Part shown: positions 26,968 through 35,021 of the stretch, piece by piece
Layout of the letters: the number at the start of each line of letters is the position of its first letter
How positions within the stretch are numbered: position 1 is the first letter of the stretch
Source of the DNA: Alphaproteobacteria bacterium
Lineage (GTDB): Bacteria; Pseudomonadota; Alphaproteobacteria; Rickettsiales; SXRF01
NCBI GenBank assembly: GCA_025362975.1
Contig: JANYES010000024.1
Span: 36,200 to 100,199, forward strand
Length of the DNA: 64,000 bases
Direction: 5' to 3'
Translations under genes and position numbers: made by a program
Notes under the pieces: model-generated
Databases searched by the model: none
Seen by the model: the letters and a program-made list of their open reading frames with translations, nothing else
What the model was told of the DNA's origin: nothing

Positions 26968-26997
26968 GAGCCGTCCTCCGGGGCGGCTCTTTTTTTT
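26968..26997 (+). terminator. Rho-independent terminator after the pilin pair
   Basis: Stem GAGCCGTCC / GGGCGGCTC with loop TCCG and one G-U pair, followed by eight T. It lies 30 bases after the copy 2 stop. Confidence 0.9.
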
Positions 26998-27000
26998 ATC

Positions 27001-27077
27001 AAAGTAAATCTCGCTTCGCTGCGATTTACTTTGGGAATGTTGACAAAGAATATCTCGGGCAAAGCCCGTGATATTTT
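27001..27077. repeat. Two successive inverted repeats
   Basis: 27001-27032 pairs AAAGTAAATC with GATTTACTTT around a CG-rich loop. 27049-27075 pairs AATATCTCGGGC with GCCCGTGATATT (one mismatch, 3-base loop), followed by four T. The second could be another terminator; the two together resemble intergenic palindromic elements. Confidence 0.5.
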
Positions 27078-27117
27078 TGAACTTTATTAGAAGGAATTTA
27101 GAGGGTAGCGTGGCTTC

Positions 27118-29121
27118 ATGATGGAATTGCGTGGACAAGGAGGATGGTTTGAAAAGGCAGGAGCGGCGCTGTGCGTCGCTTCGCTGTTTTTGTTTATGTT
27201 TGCCTTGCCGCCGTTGCAGGCGGGCATCTGGTTGCAGACGGAGAATGTGGTGCTGGCAGCGTTCGTGCTGACGGGGCTTGGGGCGTTGTGGTCTGCGGCG
27301 GGGTTAGTGGGCGGATGGCTGGTGCCGTCACGTGTGCATCCGGTGTTTGCGGTGCTGGTTGTGTTTGTGCTGTGGCAGATGGTGGCGGCGGCGTTTGCGC
27401 CTTCACCGTGGCGCGCGTGGTTCGGGCCGCCGGAATCGGGCGAGGGTGTGGCATGGTATGTGGTGCTCGCAGTGATGAGCGCGATGGTGGCGGTGCTCTG
27501 GGCGCGGTATGCGCGTGTGCTGGTGTTGGCGGCGGTGGTGAGTGTGTCGTTGCAGGCGGTGTTGTATTTGCTGTGTCCGTTGGTGAATGAGCGCTATGTG
27601 CCGGGGAGTTACAGGCCGTCGCAATGGGCGGCGTTTTTGGCCTTTATGGTGGGGTATGTGTGGATCGCATTTTCGCTTGCCGGTAAGCACCGGTTGCGCG
27701 GCTGGATTGGCATGGGGCTGGTGATGGCGATGTCGCTTATCGTATCGCGCAATCTGTCGGCGATGGTGGTGCTGGGTGCGCCGATGCTGGCGAGCTTTAA
27801 GGCGCTGCTATTCGGTCGTTACCGCTGGTGGGGGCATCAATTGCTTGGATATAGGCGCGTGTGGCGGCAGGGAGCGATAGCCGCGTGTGTGCTGCCGTTG
27901 TTATGGATTGCGTTCAGCGTGCATTCACAGTCGTTTGATTTGAGTGGTGTCGCGGCGATGTCGCAGCCCGATAGCAGCCTTTCGTCGCGGATGATGCTGA
28001 ATAAGATGGGCGTAGAGGCTATGCAACAGGAGCCAGCGCGCTGGGTGATCGGCAATGGCTGGGGCGGGTTTTCGGATGTGGTGTTCAAATATGCGCTGGT
28101 AGACGGCATCCATGTGTATGCGGATGGGCAGCGGCGGCCGAATAATTTGATGGTGGACGGGTATAGCTTCCATAGCCATAACCAGCCGCTGGAAGCGTTG
28201 CTGGCGCTGGGGTTACCGGGGTTGCTGCTGTGGCTGGCGATTCCGTGCGCGGTGATTGCGACGGTGAAACGCGAGCAGTTCTGGGTGGTGGTGCCGATGG
28301 TGGTGGGTTTGGTGTGGCTGGACAATGTCTGGTACGAGCTGATGCATTGCGTGCCGTTCCATGCGCTGGCGCTGGGGGCGATCTGCCAGAGTCGCAAGGG
28401 GGAAGCGCGCATGCGCGGCATGGCGCTGTGCTACGGGCTGGTTGGGGTGCTGATGCTGGTCAGTGCGAGCGGCCAGAAACAGGCGATGCATTATGGGCAG
28501 AGGTTGCGCGAGGCAGCACACGCGCTGCCGTACGAGGATTATCCGCTGAGCTGGGTGGAGAGCGATCTGGTGCGCGGCGGGGACAGGTTGCGCAGCTCGC
28601 AGCAGTTCTTTGCGAGCTGGCTGGAATACAAGCTAAGGAAGGGCTCGCTCGACGATAATGACCGGGCGTGGTACGCCATGTTTTTAGAAGCGGCGCATGA
28701 TGCGGCGCGCTCGAAGCACGTGGGGGCCAACGTGGCGTCGATGGAGCTGGAGTTGGCCTATGGGGTGATTGCGAATTTCCAGTCGTCGAACGTGATGGAG
28801 CCGCTGGTGCATGCGGCGGGGCAGGGGATGCCGGAAATTGTGACGCAGTGCCTGCGCGTGGCACCGCTGCGCGATGAGAAGGCGACCCCGTATCTCGTAC
28901 AGATTCATAAGCTCGTGCCGCCGGAAGAGGCGTTGCCGCTGGTGAACGATATGCTGGTGGTATCAGCGTCCCACAGGGGGGCGCTGTGGGTGTCAGGGGC
29001 GATGCTTGCGGAGATGGCGGGGCATGGGGACGAGGGGCGCGAGCGCCAGAAACTGGCGGTGGGCCTGCATGTGGAGGATGTTTACCCGGTGACGGACGAA
29101 GAGCTGGCCCCCTTTAAATAA
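27118..29121 (+). CDS. O-antigen ligase / PglL-type oligosaccharyltransferase family membrane protein
   Basis: 667 residues. Residues about 1-425 hold ten or more hydrophobic segments; the remaining 240 residues are soluble and helical. The Wzy_C/O-antigen ligase signature is visible: WFGPPESGEGVAWY in an early loop and the periplasmic HSHNQPLEALLALGLPGLLLW motif (about 345-365). Family members transfer undecaprenyl-linked glycans to lipid A core (WaaL) or to proteins (PglL/PilO/TfpO). Its position directly downstream of two prepilin genes makes pilin O-glycosylation the most attractive role, but this is inference. A long soluble C-terminus also occurs in PglL-type enzymes. The start is at 27118 or the adjacent ATG at 27121. 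Confidence 0.75.
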   Translation: MMELRGQGGWFEKAGAALCVASLFLFMFALPPLQAGIWLQTENVVLAAFVLTGLGALWSAAGLVGGWLVPSRVHPVFAVLVVFVLWQMVAAAFAPSPWRAWFGPPESGEGVAWYVVLAVMSAMVAVLWARYARVLVLAAVVSVSLQAVLYLLCPLVNERYVPGSYRPSQWAAFLAFMVGYVWIAFSLAGKHRLRGWIGMGLVMAMSLIVSRNLSAMVVLGAPMLASFKALLFGRYRWWGHQLLGYRRVWRQGAIAACVLPLLWIAFSVHSQSFDLSGVAAMSQPDSSLSSRMMLNKMGVEAMQQEPARWVIGNGWGGFSDVVFKYALVDGIHVYADGQRRPNNLMVDGYSFHSHNQPLEALLALGLPGLLLWLAIPCAVIATVKREQFWVVVPMVVGLVWLDNVWYELMHCVPFHALALGAICQSRKGEARMRGMALCYGLVGVLMLVSASGQKQAMHYGQRLREAAHALPYEDYPLSWVESDLVRGGDRLRSSQQFFASWLEYKLRKGSLDDNDRAWYAMFLEAAHDAARSKHVGANVASMELELAYGVIANFQSSNVMEPLVHAAGQGMPEIVTQCLRVAPLRDEKATPYLVQIHKLVPPEEALPLVNDMLVVSASHRGALWVSGAMLAEMAGHGDEGRERQKLAVGLHVEDVYPVTDEELAPFK

Positions 29122-29193
29122 GTTTAAATAAAATGACAAAAACCGCCGCGTGGGCTATGCAGGAATCCTTGAATTCACGAAAGGACGACTTCC

Positions 29194-30786
29194 ATGCCTG
29201 AAACCGCACGCGCATCCAGCAGCCCCATCGCCTTTACCGGCGCTATGAAAAACGACTATAATTCGATACTGACTCCGGATGTCGTGCATTTCATCGCGGG
29301 TCTGACCCATAAATTCGCCGACCGCCGCAACCAGCTTTTGCACAAGCGCGTGGAACGCCAGGCAAAGCTCGATGCGGGCCAGATGCCGGACTTCCTGCCG
29401 GAAACCAAAGGCATCCGCGACGCTGAGTGGAAAGTGGGCGCGATTCCTGAGGCGCTGCTTGATCGCCGTGTTGAAATCACCGGGCCGGTGGAACGCAAGA
29501 TGATCATCAATGCGCTGAACTCCGGTGCGAAAGTGTTCATGGCGGATTTCGAGGATTCGCTGGCGCCGACATGGGAATCGATCATGAACGGGCAGGTTAA
29601 TTTGCGCGATTACGCGAACCGCTCGATCAGCTTTTCCAGTCCGGAAGGCAAATCCTATAAGCTGAACCCGACGATTGCGACGCTTATCGTACGCCCGCGC
29701 GGCTGGCATCTGGAAGAAAAACATATGCTGCTCGATGGCAAACCTGTCCCGGGTGCACTGGTCGATTTCGGTATTTATTTCTACCTCAACGCCAAAACGC
29801 TGCTGGAAAACGGCACCGGCCCGTATTTCTACCTGCCGAAGCTGGAAAGCTACGAAGAAGCGCAGTACTGGGCCGATATTTTTGCGCATGCGGAGCATAC
29901 GCTCGGGCTGGCCAAGGGTACGATCAAGGCGACGGTGCTGATTGAAACGATTGTTGCTGCGTTTGAAATGGAAGAAATCCTGTTTGCGCTGAAAGATTAC
30001 TGCGTGGGGCTGAATTGCGGCCGCTGGGATTATATTTTCAGCTTTATCAAAAAGTTCAGCCAGCGCGCCGATTTTGTGCTGCCGGACCGCGCGCAGGTCA
30101 CCATGACCACGCATTTCCTGCGCCAGTATTCGCTGCTGCTGATCAACACCTGCCATAAGCGCGGGGCGTTTGCGATGGGCGGCATGTCAGCGTTTATTCC
30201 AGTGAAGGGTGACGAGGCGGCGAATGAAAAAGCATTTGCGATGGTGCGCGCCGATAAGGAACGAGAAGCGGGCGACGGGCATGACGGTACGTGGGTGGCG
30301 CATCCGGGCTTAGTGCCGGTGGCGATGGAAGTGTTCGACCGTCTGATGAAGGGGAAGAACCAGCTCGAGCGCATCAATCCGGGCGTGAACGTGACGGCGG
30401 CGGATCTGCTCGCCATTCCGCCGGGGACGATTACCGAGGGTGGTTTGCGCAATAACATCAGCGTGTCGGTGCAGTATCTGGCGTCGTGGCTAAACGGGTT
30501 GGGCTGTGTGCCGATCTTTAACCTGATGGAAGATGCGGCGACGGCGGAAATCGCCCGTTCGCAGATATGGCAGTGGATTCATCATGACAAGGGTGTGCTC
30601 GACGATGGCCGTAAAGTGACGCTGGAGCTTTTTAAAACGTTGCTGGGTGAGGAACTCAAGAAATTGCCAGGGGATGACGCAAATGGCCTGCCTTATAATC
30701 TGGCGGCGGAATTGCTGACCAAGCTGGTCTCGCCGAAGGAGTTTACGGAATTCTTGACGCTGCCGGGCTATGCGTTGATTAGCTAA
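29194..30786 (+). CDS. aceB: Malate synthase A
   Basis: 530 residues, standard for malate synthase A. It condenses glyoxylate with acetyl-CoA in the glyoxylate bypass. Seen are FMADFEDSLAPTWESIMNGQ, the glyoxylate-site Arg in IVRPRGWHLEEKH, YFYLPKLESYEEAQ, ATVLIETIVAAFEMEEILF, the Mg2+/substrate region NCGRWDYIFSFIK, the loop GAFAMGGMSAFIP, DGTWVAHPGLVPVA, and a C-terminal catalytic Asp in NLMEDAATAEIARSQIWQW. The start at 29194 follows an AAAGGACG ribosome binding site. Isocitrate lyase is not adjacent, so the bypass depends on genes elsewhere. Confidence 0.96.
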   Translation: MPETARASSSPIAFTGAMKNDYNSILTPDVVHFIAGLTHKFADRRNQLLHKRVERQAKLDAGQMPDFLPETKGIRDAEWKVGAIPEALLDRRVEITGPVERKMIINALNSGAKVFMADFEDSLAPTWESIMNGQVNLRDYANRSISFSSPEGKSYKLNPTIATLIVRPRGWHLEEKHMLLDGKPVPGALVDFGIYFYLNAKTLLENGTGPYFYLPKLESYEEAQYWADIFAHAEHTLGLAKGTIKATVLIETIVAAFEMEEILFALKDYCVGLNCGRWDYIFSFIKKFSQRADFVLPDRAQVTMTTHFLRQYSLLLINTCHKRGAFAMGGMSAFIPVKGDEAANEKAFAMVRADKEREAGDGHDGTWVAHPGLVPVAMEVFDRLMKGKNQLERINPGVNVTAADLLAIPPGTITEGGLRNNISVSVQYLASWLNGLGCVPIFNLMEDAATAEIARSQIWQWIHHDKGVLDDGRKVTLELFKTLLGEELKKLPGDDANGLPYNLAAELLTKLVSPKEFTEFLTLPGYALIS

Positions 30787-30830
30787 GGGGTTGCTTTGTC
30801 CGCGTTCGCGCTGAGTGCCGTTGCGTGGAT

Positions 30831-31194
30831 ATGGCTGACGATTTTTTTGCCTCGGGTCTTACCCTGTTCTCCGCCTTTGGCCTCGGTACGCTTTTGATGC
30901 CTGTGGCGGCTATTTTTCTACCCGTGCCTATCGCAGTCGCGGTTACGGCAATTGTCCATTTAAGCAATAAAATCTTTAAACTTGCCCTATTGTGGCGCGA
31001 TGTGGGCCGGGAAGTCTTGCTGACATTCGGCCTTCCGGCCGGGGCTTGCCGCGATACCGGGAGCCTATTTGCTGGGCAGCATGTTGAAGGCGCCGCCGTT
31101 AATGGAGTATAGTGTCACCAGCCATGTTTATGCGATGACCCCGGTTAAGCTTCTGGCTGGGGTGTTGCTGATTGTCTTTGCCAGCGCTGAGTAA
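30831..31194 (+). pseudogene. TauE/SafE-type sulfite exporter, frameshifted and truncated
   Basis: The frame opening at 30831 (a GTG at 30825 is also available) reads FFASGLTLFSAFGLGTLLMP, VAAIFLPVPIAVAVTAIVHL and FKLALLWRDVGREVLL, the start of a TauE/SafE (DUF81) membrane permease. After FGLPA the sense switches frame at a GGGG run (31041-31044) and continues as GLAAIPGAYLLGSML, YSVTSHVYAMTPVKLLAGVL and IVFASAE, then a stop at 31192-31194. Removing one G restores continuity, but even so the product would be about 120 residues instead of roughly 250. The gene has lost its second half and is a pseudogene. Confidence 0.78.
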
Positions 31195-31204
31195 TCGCCC
31201 TTTC

Positions 31205-31532
31205 TCAAAAACCGCCGCCCTCTGCGAATTCCTGCGGGGTAACGAAGCCGAGGGTCTACATCTCCTGAATCGTCAGGTTGATGACCTTCAAGTCACTCGT
31301 CTTGTAGCCCAGAGACAGCAGTTTCTGGACGCTCGCCTTGCCGTGCAGCACAGGTCGGCAGCACTGATGAGATAGCTGCACGTCCGGTTGGGGATGGTCA
31401 GCTTGCTGTCCCCGACGACTTCATCGATGGTGAAGTACACAATGCACTCGCCGCACCATATAATCCGGCCAGGTCGTTCGGGCTGACTCCGGCTTCCTGT
31501 ATTTGGGTGAAGTTGTAGCCGACGTTTTTCAT
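31205..31532 (-). pseudogene. Decayed helical-repeat protein
   Basis: From an ATG at 31532 the - strand reads MKNVGYNFTQIQEAGVSPND then LAGLYG. A second frame then carries ECIVYFTIDEVVGDSKL and TIPNRTCSYLISAADL, and a third carries GKASVQKLLSLGYKTSDLK, VINLTIQEM, a stop (31256-31258), and TLGFVTPQEFAEGG to a stop at 31205. Each piece looks like protein, and the phrases (G-Y/F-x-T/S-x2-D/Q-L/I) repeat, as in short helical-repeat proteins. At least two frameshifts and one stop are needed to read it, so it is a relic. It lies 31 bases downstream of the intact gene ending at 31564, possibly once in one operon. Confidence 0.5.
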
Positions 31533-31563
31533 GACTATCAGCTTGCCGCGCTTGGCTAGCGGG

Positions 31564-32028
31564 TTAGGTTGTGCCTTGAGCGCGGCCTTGTTCAATGCCG
31601 AGCAGGGATTCGGATTTAGTGCGGAATTCAGTGAGTTCGGTGAGGTGCTTGTCGGCGATGAGTTTAGGAGCCTTGGCGCTGTCGCTGAGGATGTTTTTGA
31701 GGATGGTGGAGCCTTCGTAGGCCTTGCGAAGATCGGCTTCCCATTCAGGCTTTTGCAGGTAGGCGGTGAGCATGTCGCCTTGCAGGGGGTTGCCTTCGGT
31801 CTGGGTGACGATATCCTGCCATTTGACGGTTAGATTCTGCATGGCGGCGTCGAAATCCTGGAAATGGTAGGCGAACTCAGCGTGGGCACTGCTACCGGGC
31901 TTGCCGGTGCTGTCCTTGCCCATGAGCAGGATGGGCGGCAACACTTTGCCGTCGGCGGATTCCTGAAGGGTGAAGTTGAGGCCTGCCTGAAGCATGTCGC
32001 CGGTGGTGTTGATCAGATCCCTGTCCAT
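31564..32028 (-). CDS. Hypothetical protein (154 aa)
   Basis: 154 residues, no signal peptide or membrane segment. The start at 32028 is preceded by a very strong ribosome binding site (AAGGAGG). The sequence is mixed: LQAGLNFTLQESADGKVLPPI early, then FAYHFQDFDAAMQNLTVKWQDI, PLQGDMLTAYLQKPEWEADLRKAY and a charged C-terminus. I do not recognise the family. The next gene on the strand is a relic, and the neighbouring TauE gene is also broken, so this protein sits in a decaying patch but is itself intact. Confidence 0.62.
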   Translation of the reverse strand: MDRDLINTTGDMLQAGLNFTLQESADGKVLPPILLMGKDSTGKPGSSAHAEFAYHFQDFDAAMQNLTVKWQDIVTQTEGNPLQGDMLTAYLQKPEWEADLRKAYEGSTILKNILSDSAKAPKLIADKHLTELTEFRTKSESLLGIEQGRAQGTT

Positions 32029-32110
32029 GTTGCCTCCTTAATGGTTGGACCCACTATAGCATGGCTGGGTTAAGTTTTTATGACAGTGCGTTTCATGAGT
32101 TTCAGGTAAT

Positions 32111-32144
32111 AAAAACCCCCGCCAGTTGCCCGACGGGGGTTTTT
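32111..32144. terminator. Terminator downstream of pagL
   Basis: Arms AAAAACCCCCG (32111-32121) and CGGGGGTTTTT (32134-32144) are perfectly complementary with a 12-base loop. A T-run follows the stem in either direction. It ends the pagL transcript on the - strand. Confidence 0.88.
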
Positions 32145-32158
32145 TGGAAGCGTAAGGC

Positions 32159-32686
32159 TTAGAAACCCGCCAGATTTTTGAGGGTCGAAATCGGGATCGA
32201 GTAGGTGCCAAGAATACTTTCTTCGCCAGAGTTGTGGTCGTAGATACCGGCGTTGGAAATGTGGTTCAGGGCCACACCGACACGTTGCTGGTTCGGCAGC
32301 TGGTAATCCAGCTCGATGCCGGAGCGGAATTCGAGGGCGCCACCGAGACGCTTGCCGCTGCCTTCTTTATAGGCGCCGACGGCGAAGTTTGGAATGAGAT
32401 AAAGCTGGTTTGGGAAAATGGCGACTTCCCAGTTGATGCCAGCATAGCCGTAGGCTGCGCCGTCGGATGTGCCGAAGCCACCGACGATGGGATGGAAGCC
32501 ATAGCCGACGTCGCTGAAGCGGTATTCGACGCCGTATTGCAGGGCGCGGTTCTGGGTGTCGTTACGCAACGCTTCGTATTCGCCCATGTTAAGGGTGAGG
32601 TAGTCGCCCGCGGCGAGCGCGTTGTTAGCGGCGACGCACATGGCGGCGACAGAAAGCGTGGTGGTGAGGAAAGTTTTGAAGGTCAT
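32159..32686 (-). CDS. pagL: Lipid A 3-O-deacylase (PagL family)
   Basis: 175 residues with a signal peptide (MTFKTFLTTTLSVAAMCVAANNALA). The C-terminal region has the PagL catalytic pattern: H142 and S144 in NHISNAGIYDHNSGEES with E156 fourteen residues after the His, the same spacing as the Pseudomonas aeruginosa His-Ser-Glu triad. Alternating polar/hydrophobic strands (YGVEYRFSDVGYGFHP, GGALEFRSGIELDYQL) fit an eight-stranded outer-membrane barrel. PagL removes the 3-O acyl chain of lipid A, lowering its inflammatory activity. The window also encodes lipid A synthesis genes at 47-53 kb. The protein ends in Phe, as outer-membrane barrels often do. Confidence 0.82.
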   Translation of the reverse strand: MTFKTFLTTTLSVAAMCVAANNALAAGDYLTLNMGEYEALRNDTQNRALQYGVEYRFSDVGYGFHPIVGGFGTSDGAAYGYAGINWEVAIFPNQLYLIPNFAVGAYKEGSGKRLGGALEFRSGIELDYQLPNQQRVGVALNHISNAGIYDHNSGEESILGTYSIPISTLKNLAGF

Positions 32687-32780
32687 GGCACAAATCCTTG
32701 GTTGATTTGCTCTTTTATACCCGAGTTAGCTGGCGAGGTAAACAGCAATTCGTTGTGTGCGCTCGTTTTTATGGCAATAA

Positions 32781-32806
32781 AAAAGGGCCCCCGGAGGGGC
32801 CCTTTT
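32781..32806. terminator. Terminator downstream of the OmpA-like gene
   Basis: Perfect 11-bp stem AAAAGGGCCCC / GGGGCCCTTTT with loop CGGA. T-runs flank both sides, so it can act in either direction. It lies between the OmpA-like gene and pagL, both on the - strand. Confidence 0.9.
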
Positions 32807-32830
32807 CATCTTGTTCGAGACTTAACGTTA

Positions 32831-33409
32831 TTATGGCTTAACGTTGAGTTCGATTTCTACGCGGCGGTCGCCAGCGAGGCAGGCGATGAGATCTTTACGA
32901 TCCATCTTCGCGTCGCAATGCGTCACCGAGTTGGATTCGCCGAGGCCTTCCATACGGACGTTTTTGGTCTTCAGGCCTTTGCCAGCGAGGTACGATTTAA
33001 CGGTAGCGGCACGTTTAACCGAGAGCTTCTTGTTGTAGCTCGATTTGCCGATCATGTCAGCGTAGCCGACGATGTCCACCGAAGCCACTTCTTTCGAATC
33101 GATGATGATTTTGCTGACTTCATTCAACTTTGCTGTTTCTTTAGCATTGAGGGTGGATTTGTTGAAGTCGAAATATACGGTGCGCTGTTCTTTGGTCAGC
33201 TTCGAGGTGATGTGGCGCACTTTGCCGCCGCATTCGTTCGTGGAGCTTTCCCACTGGGTTTCAACGCAGTTGCCGTTGGTGCTGACAACAACGTTGCCAC
33301 GCGCGTCTTTCACGACGTCATGGTAGCTGCTGGTAGCGGCGAACGAAGCTGCCGGTACAAGCATCACGCCAACGGTAGCCAGCAGCGAGGCTTTGGTAAA
33401 ATTGATCAT
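32831..33409 (-). CDS. OmpA-family outer membrane / peptidoglycan-binding protein
   Basis: 192 residues from the ATG at 33409. AGGA eight bases upstream favours it over the ATG at 33415. A signal peptide (ending ASFAA) is followed by a short linker with two Cys (NGNCVETQ, TNECGGK) and an OmpA C-terminal domain from about residue 80: VYFDFNKSTLNAKETAKLNEV, VDIVGYADMIGKSSYNKKLSVKRAATVKSYL, GLGESNS and DRRVEIELN. The NxxLSxxRA-type helix and the final RRVEI strand are those that bind diaminopimelate of peptidoglycan. No N-terminal beta barrel is present, so it is probably a periplasmic or lipoprotein-like anchor without a porin. Confidence 0.88.
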   Translation of the reverse strand: MINFTKASLLATVGVMLVPAASFAATSSYHDVVKDARGNVVVSTNGNCVETQWESSTNECGGKVRHITSKLTKEQRTVYFDFNKSTLNAKETAKLNEVSKIIIDSKEVASVDIVGYADMIGKSSYNKKLSVKRAATVKSYLAGKGLKTKNVRMEGLGESNSVTHCDAKMDRKDLIACLAGDRRVEIELNVKP

Positions 33410-33415
33410 GAGCAT

Positions 33416-33770
33416 TTTCCTTTTATTGGTTATTAGTGGTTCGAAGGTGTTTTATTAAGTATTTGGGTGGCTTAGGTATAACTAGCTGAATTCGGAAAAT
33501 AATTCAAAACTCCTCTAAACGCAATGCAAATTTCCATATGCCGTGTACCCTCAAATGTTAGGGATATGACATTAAAAATCAATTAATTATGAATCAAATC
33601 CGATATTGTTTCCGTTGTTTTATGCATAAAAGTCGCGAGGTGATGCCAGATTGCCACATATGCCTGATGGCAAAGGGAATTTAGCACCTGTACGTAACAG
33701 TGGCAGCAAGCTCTCTCTGAGCTTGGCTTTGCGCGAACTTAACGTAAAAAAATCCAGCAATTTGGACTGT
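33416..33770. other. AT-rich intergenic region between secB and the OmpA-like gene
   Basis: About 355 bases between the starts and ends of two - strand genes. It contains a possible 31-codon zinc-ribbon microprotein (33589-33684) and a hairpin CAAGCTC-TCTCT-GAGCTTG (33707-33725) without a U-run. No recognisable RNA gene. Confidence 0.45.
33589..33684 (+). CDS. Possible 31-residue CXXC-CXXC microprotein
   Basis: ATG at 33589 to TAG at 33682-33684. The product starts MNQIRYCFRC, continues FMHKSREVMP and ends DCHICLMAKGI. It has two Cys-x2-Cys pairs (C7/C10 and C22/C25) separated by 11 residues, the layout of a minimal zinc ribbon. There is no clear ribosome binding site and the surroundings are AT-rich. 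It may be chance; only the paired CXXC motifs support it. Confidence 0.25.
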   Translation: MNQIRYCFRCFMHKSREVMPDCHICLMAKGI

Positions 33771-34235
33771 TTACGACGCTAATGCGCTTTGCTTTTCGCG
33801 GTTTTGCAGGTAAAGCGCATGAAAATCAATGGGATCCAACATCAGTGGCGGGAAGCCGCCGTCGCGTGTCACATCAGCGATGACGCGGCGGGCGAAGGGG
33901 AACAGCACAAATGGGCAATCGATCAGGATCAACGGTTCGACGTTCTCCTGTGACACACCCGTAACCTGGAAAATACCGGCATAGGCGAGGTCGACGAGGA
34001 ATAGGGTGGAACCTTCGACCACGGCGCGGGAGGCGATATGGAGGGTCATTTCATACAGGTTTTCCTGAATCGCCTGCGCTTTCAGGTCGACATTGACCTC
34101 GATGGTGGGGCGCAGGTTGGTGGCGATCAGGCTTTGCGGCGCATGTGGGTTTTCGAACGAGAGGTCTTTAATATACTGCGCCTTGACGAAGAAGCTCTGG
34201 GCCTGAGTCGGCGGGGCCTGTGTGCTGGTGCTCAT
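33771..34235 (-). CDS. secB: Protein-export chaperone SecB
   Basis: 154 residues, normal length. SecB is a cytoplasmic tetrameric chaperone that keeps preproteins unfolded and passes them to SecA. Seen are FFVKAQYIKDLSFENPHAPQ at the N-terminus, VNVDLKAQAIQENLYEMTLHI, FLVDLAYAGIFQV, the ILIDCPFVLFPFARRVIADVTRDGGFPPLMLDPIDF block that is the most conserved part of the family, and a short Gln/Ser tail. It is divergent from the Tim44-like gene at 34344, the usual alphaproteobacterial arrangement. Confidence 0.97.
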   Translation of the reverse strand: MSTSTQAPPTQAQSFFVKAQYIKDLSFENPHAPQSLIATNLRPTIEVNVDLKAQAIQENLYEMTLHIASRAVVEGSTLFLVDLAYAGIFQVTGVSQENVEPLILIDCPFVLFPFARRVIADVTRDGGFPPLMLDPIDFHALYLQNREKQSALAS

Positions 34236-34343
34236 GTTTTGCGTTCCTTTACGGTAAAATTTGTATTTATTTGGTGTACTCTTCTGGCCAAAACATATAC
34301 AAAAAAACAGACGTAGCCATTAAATTATTTCAATAAGGTTTTT

Positions 34344-35021
34344 ATGTCCGACGGCACCTCTTATGCTGATATCATTATCCTTGCGCTGATTGCCGGGTTC
34401 ATCCTGCTGCGGCTGCGCAGCGTGCTGGGGGATAAGGTAGGCAACGACAAGCCGAGCTATTTCAATAAACCCGTGGTAATCGACGTGAAACCCGAACAGG
34501 TGGTGACGCTCGATGAAAAGTCGCTCAAGCCCCGTCTGCGCGACGAACCGGACCAGTACATGCTGTCGGTAAGCGATAGTTCGATTATCGATGCGGTGGC
34601 GGCGATCAAGGCGAAAGACGCGTCCTTTACCGCGACGCATTTCTTAAACGGCGCCAAAGGCGCGTTTGAAATGGTGTTCGACGCGTTTTCCAAAGGCGAC
34701 AAGGCGACGCTGAAAATGCTGATGAGCGATTCACTCTATCAGGAATTCGCCTCGGCGATTACCGATCATGAAGCGCAGGAAGAACGCGCTGAAACCACCC
34801 TCGTGTCGGTGCAGGCAAAAGAAATTACACAGGCAAGCCTGACCGGGAGCACCGCACGCCTGACGGTGCATTTCACCAGCGAGCAGGTGCGGATTTCGCG
34901 TAGTAAAGCTGGCGAGATCGTCGGCGGCGATGCCTCGCACATCCACCCGACGGAAGATCATTGGGTCTTCGAGCGTGAAATCACCTCGAAAAACCCGAAC
35001 TGGAAAATTATCGAGACCTGA
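34344..35021 (+). CDS. Tim44-like domain protein (TimA)
   Basis: 225 residues. An N-terminal membrane anchor (about 8-26: IIILALIAGFILLRLRS) is followed by a polar linker and a Tim44-like domain (about 90-225): FLNGAKGAFEMVFDAFSKGDKATLKMLMSD, LYQEFASAITDHEAQEERAETTLVSV, and a C-terminal HWVFEREITSKNPNWKIIET, the characteristic NTB2-like Tim44 ending. Bacterial homologues are inner-membrane proteins related to the mitochondrial import motor subunit, sometimes called TimA. Placement between secB and mltA is typical. Its stop overlaps the mltA start by one base. Confidence 0.88.
   Translation: MSDGTSYADIIILALIAGFILLRLRSVLGDKVGNDKPSYFNKPVVIDVKPEQVVTLDEKSLKPRLRDEPDQYMLSVSDSSIIDAVAAIKAKDASFTATHFLNGAKGAFEMVFDAFSKGDKATLKMLMSDSLYQEFASAITDHEAQEERAETTLVSVQAKEITQASLTGSTARLTVHFTSEQVRISRSKAGEIVGGDASHIHPTEDHWVFEREITSKNPNWKIIET

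Noticed and set aside
32234..33436. 400-codon + strand frame across pagL and the OmpA-like gene
   Set aside because: Antisense to two well-supported genes with a terminator between them.
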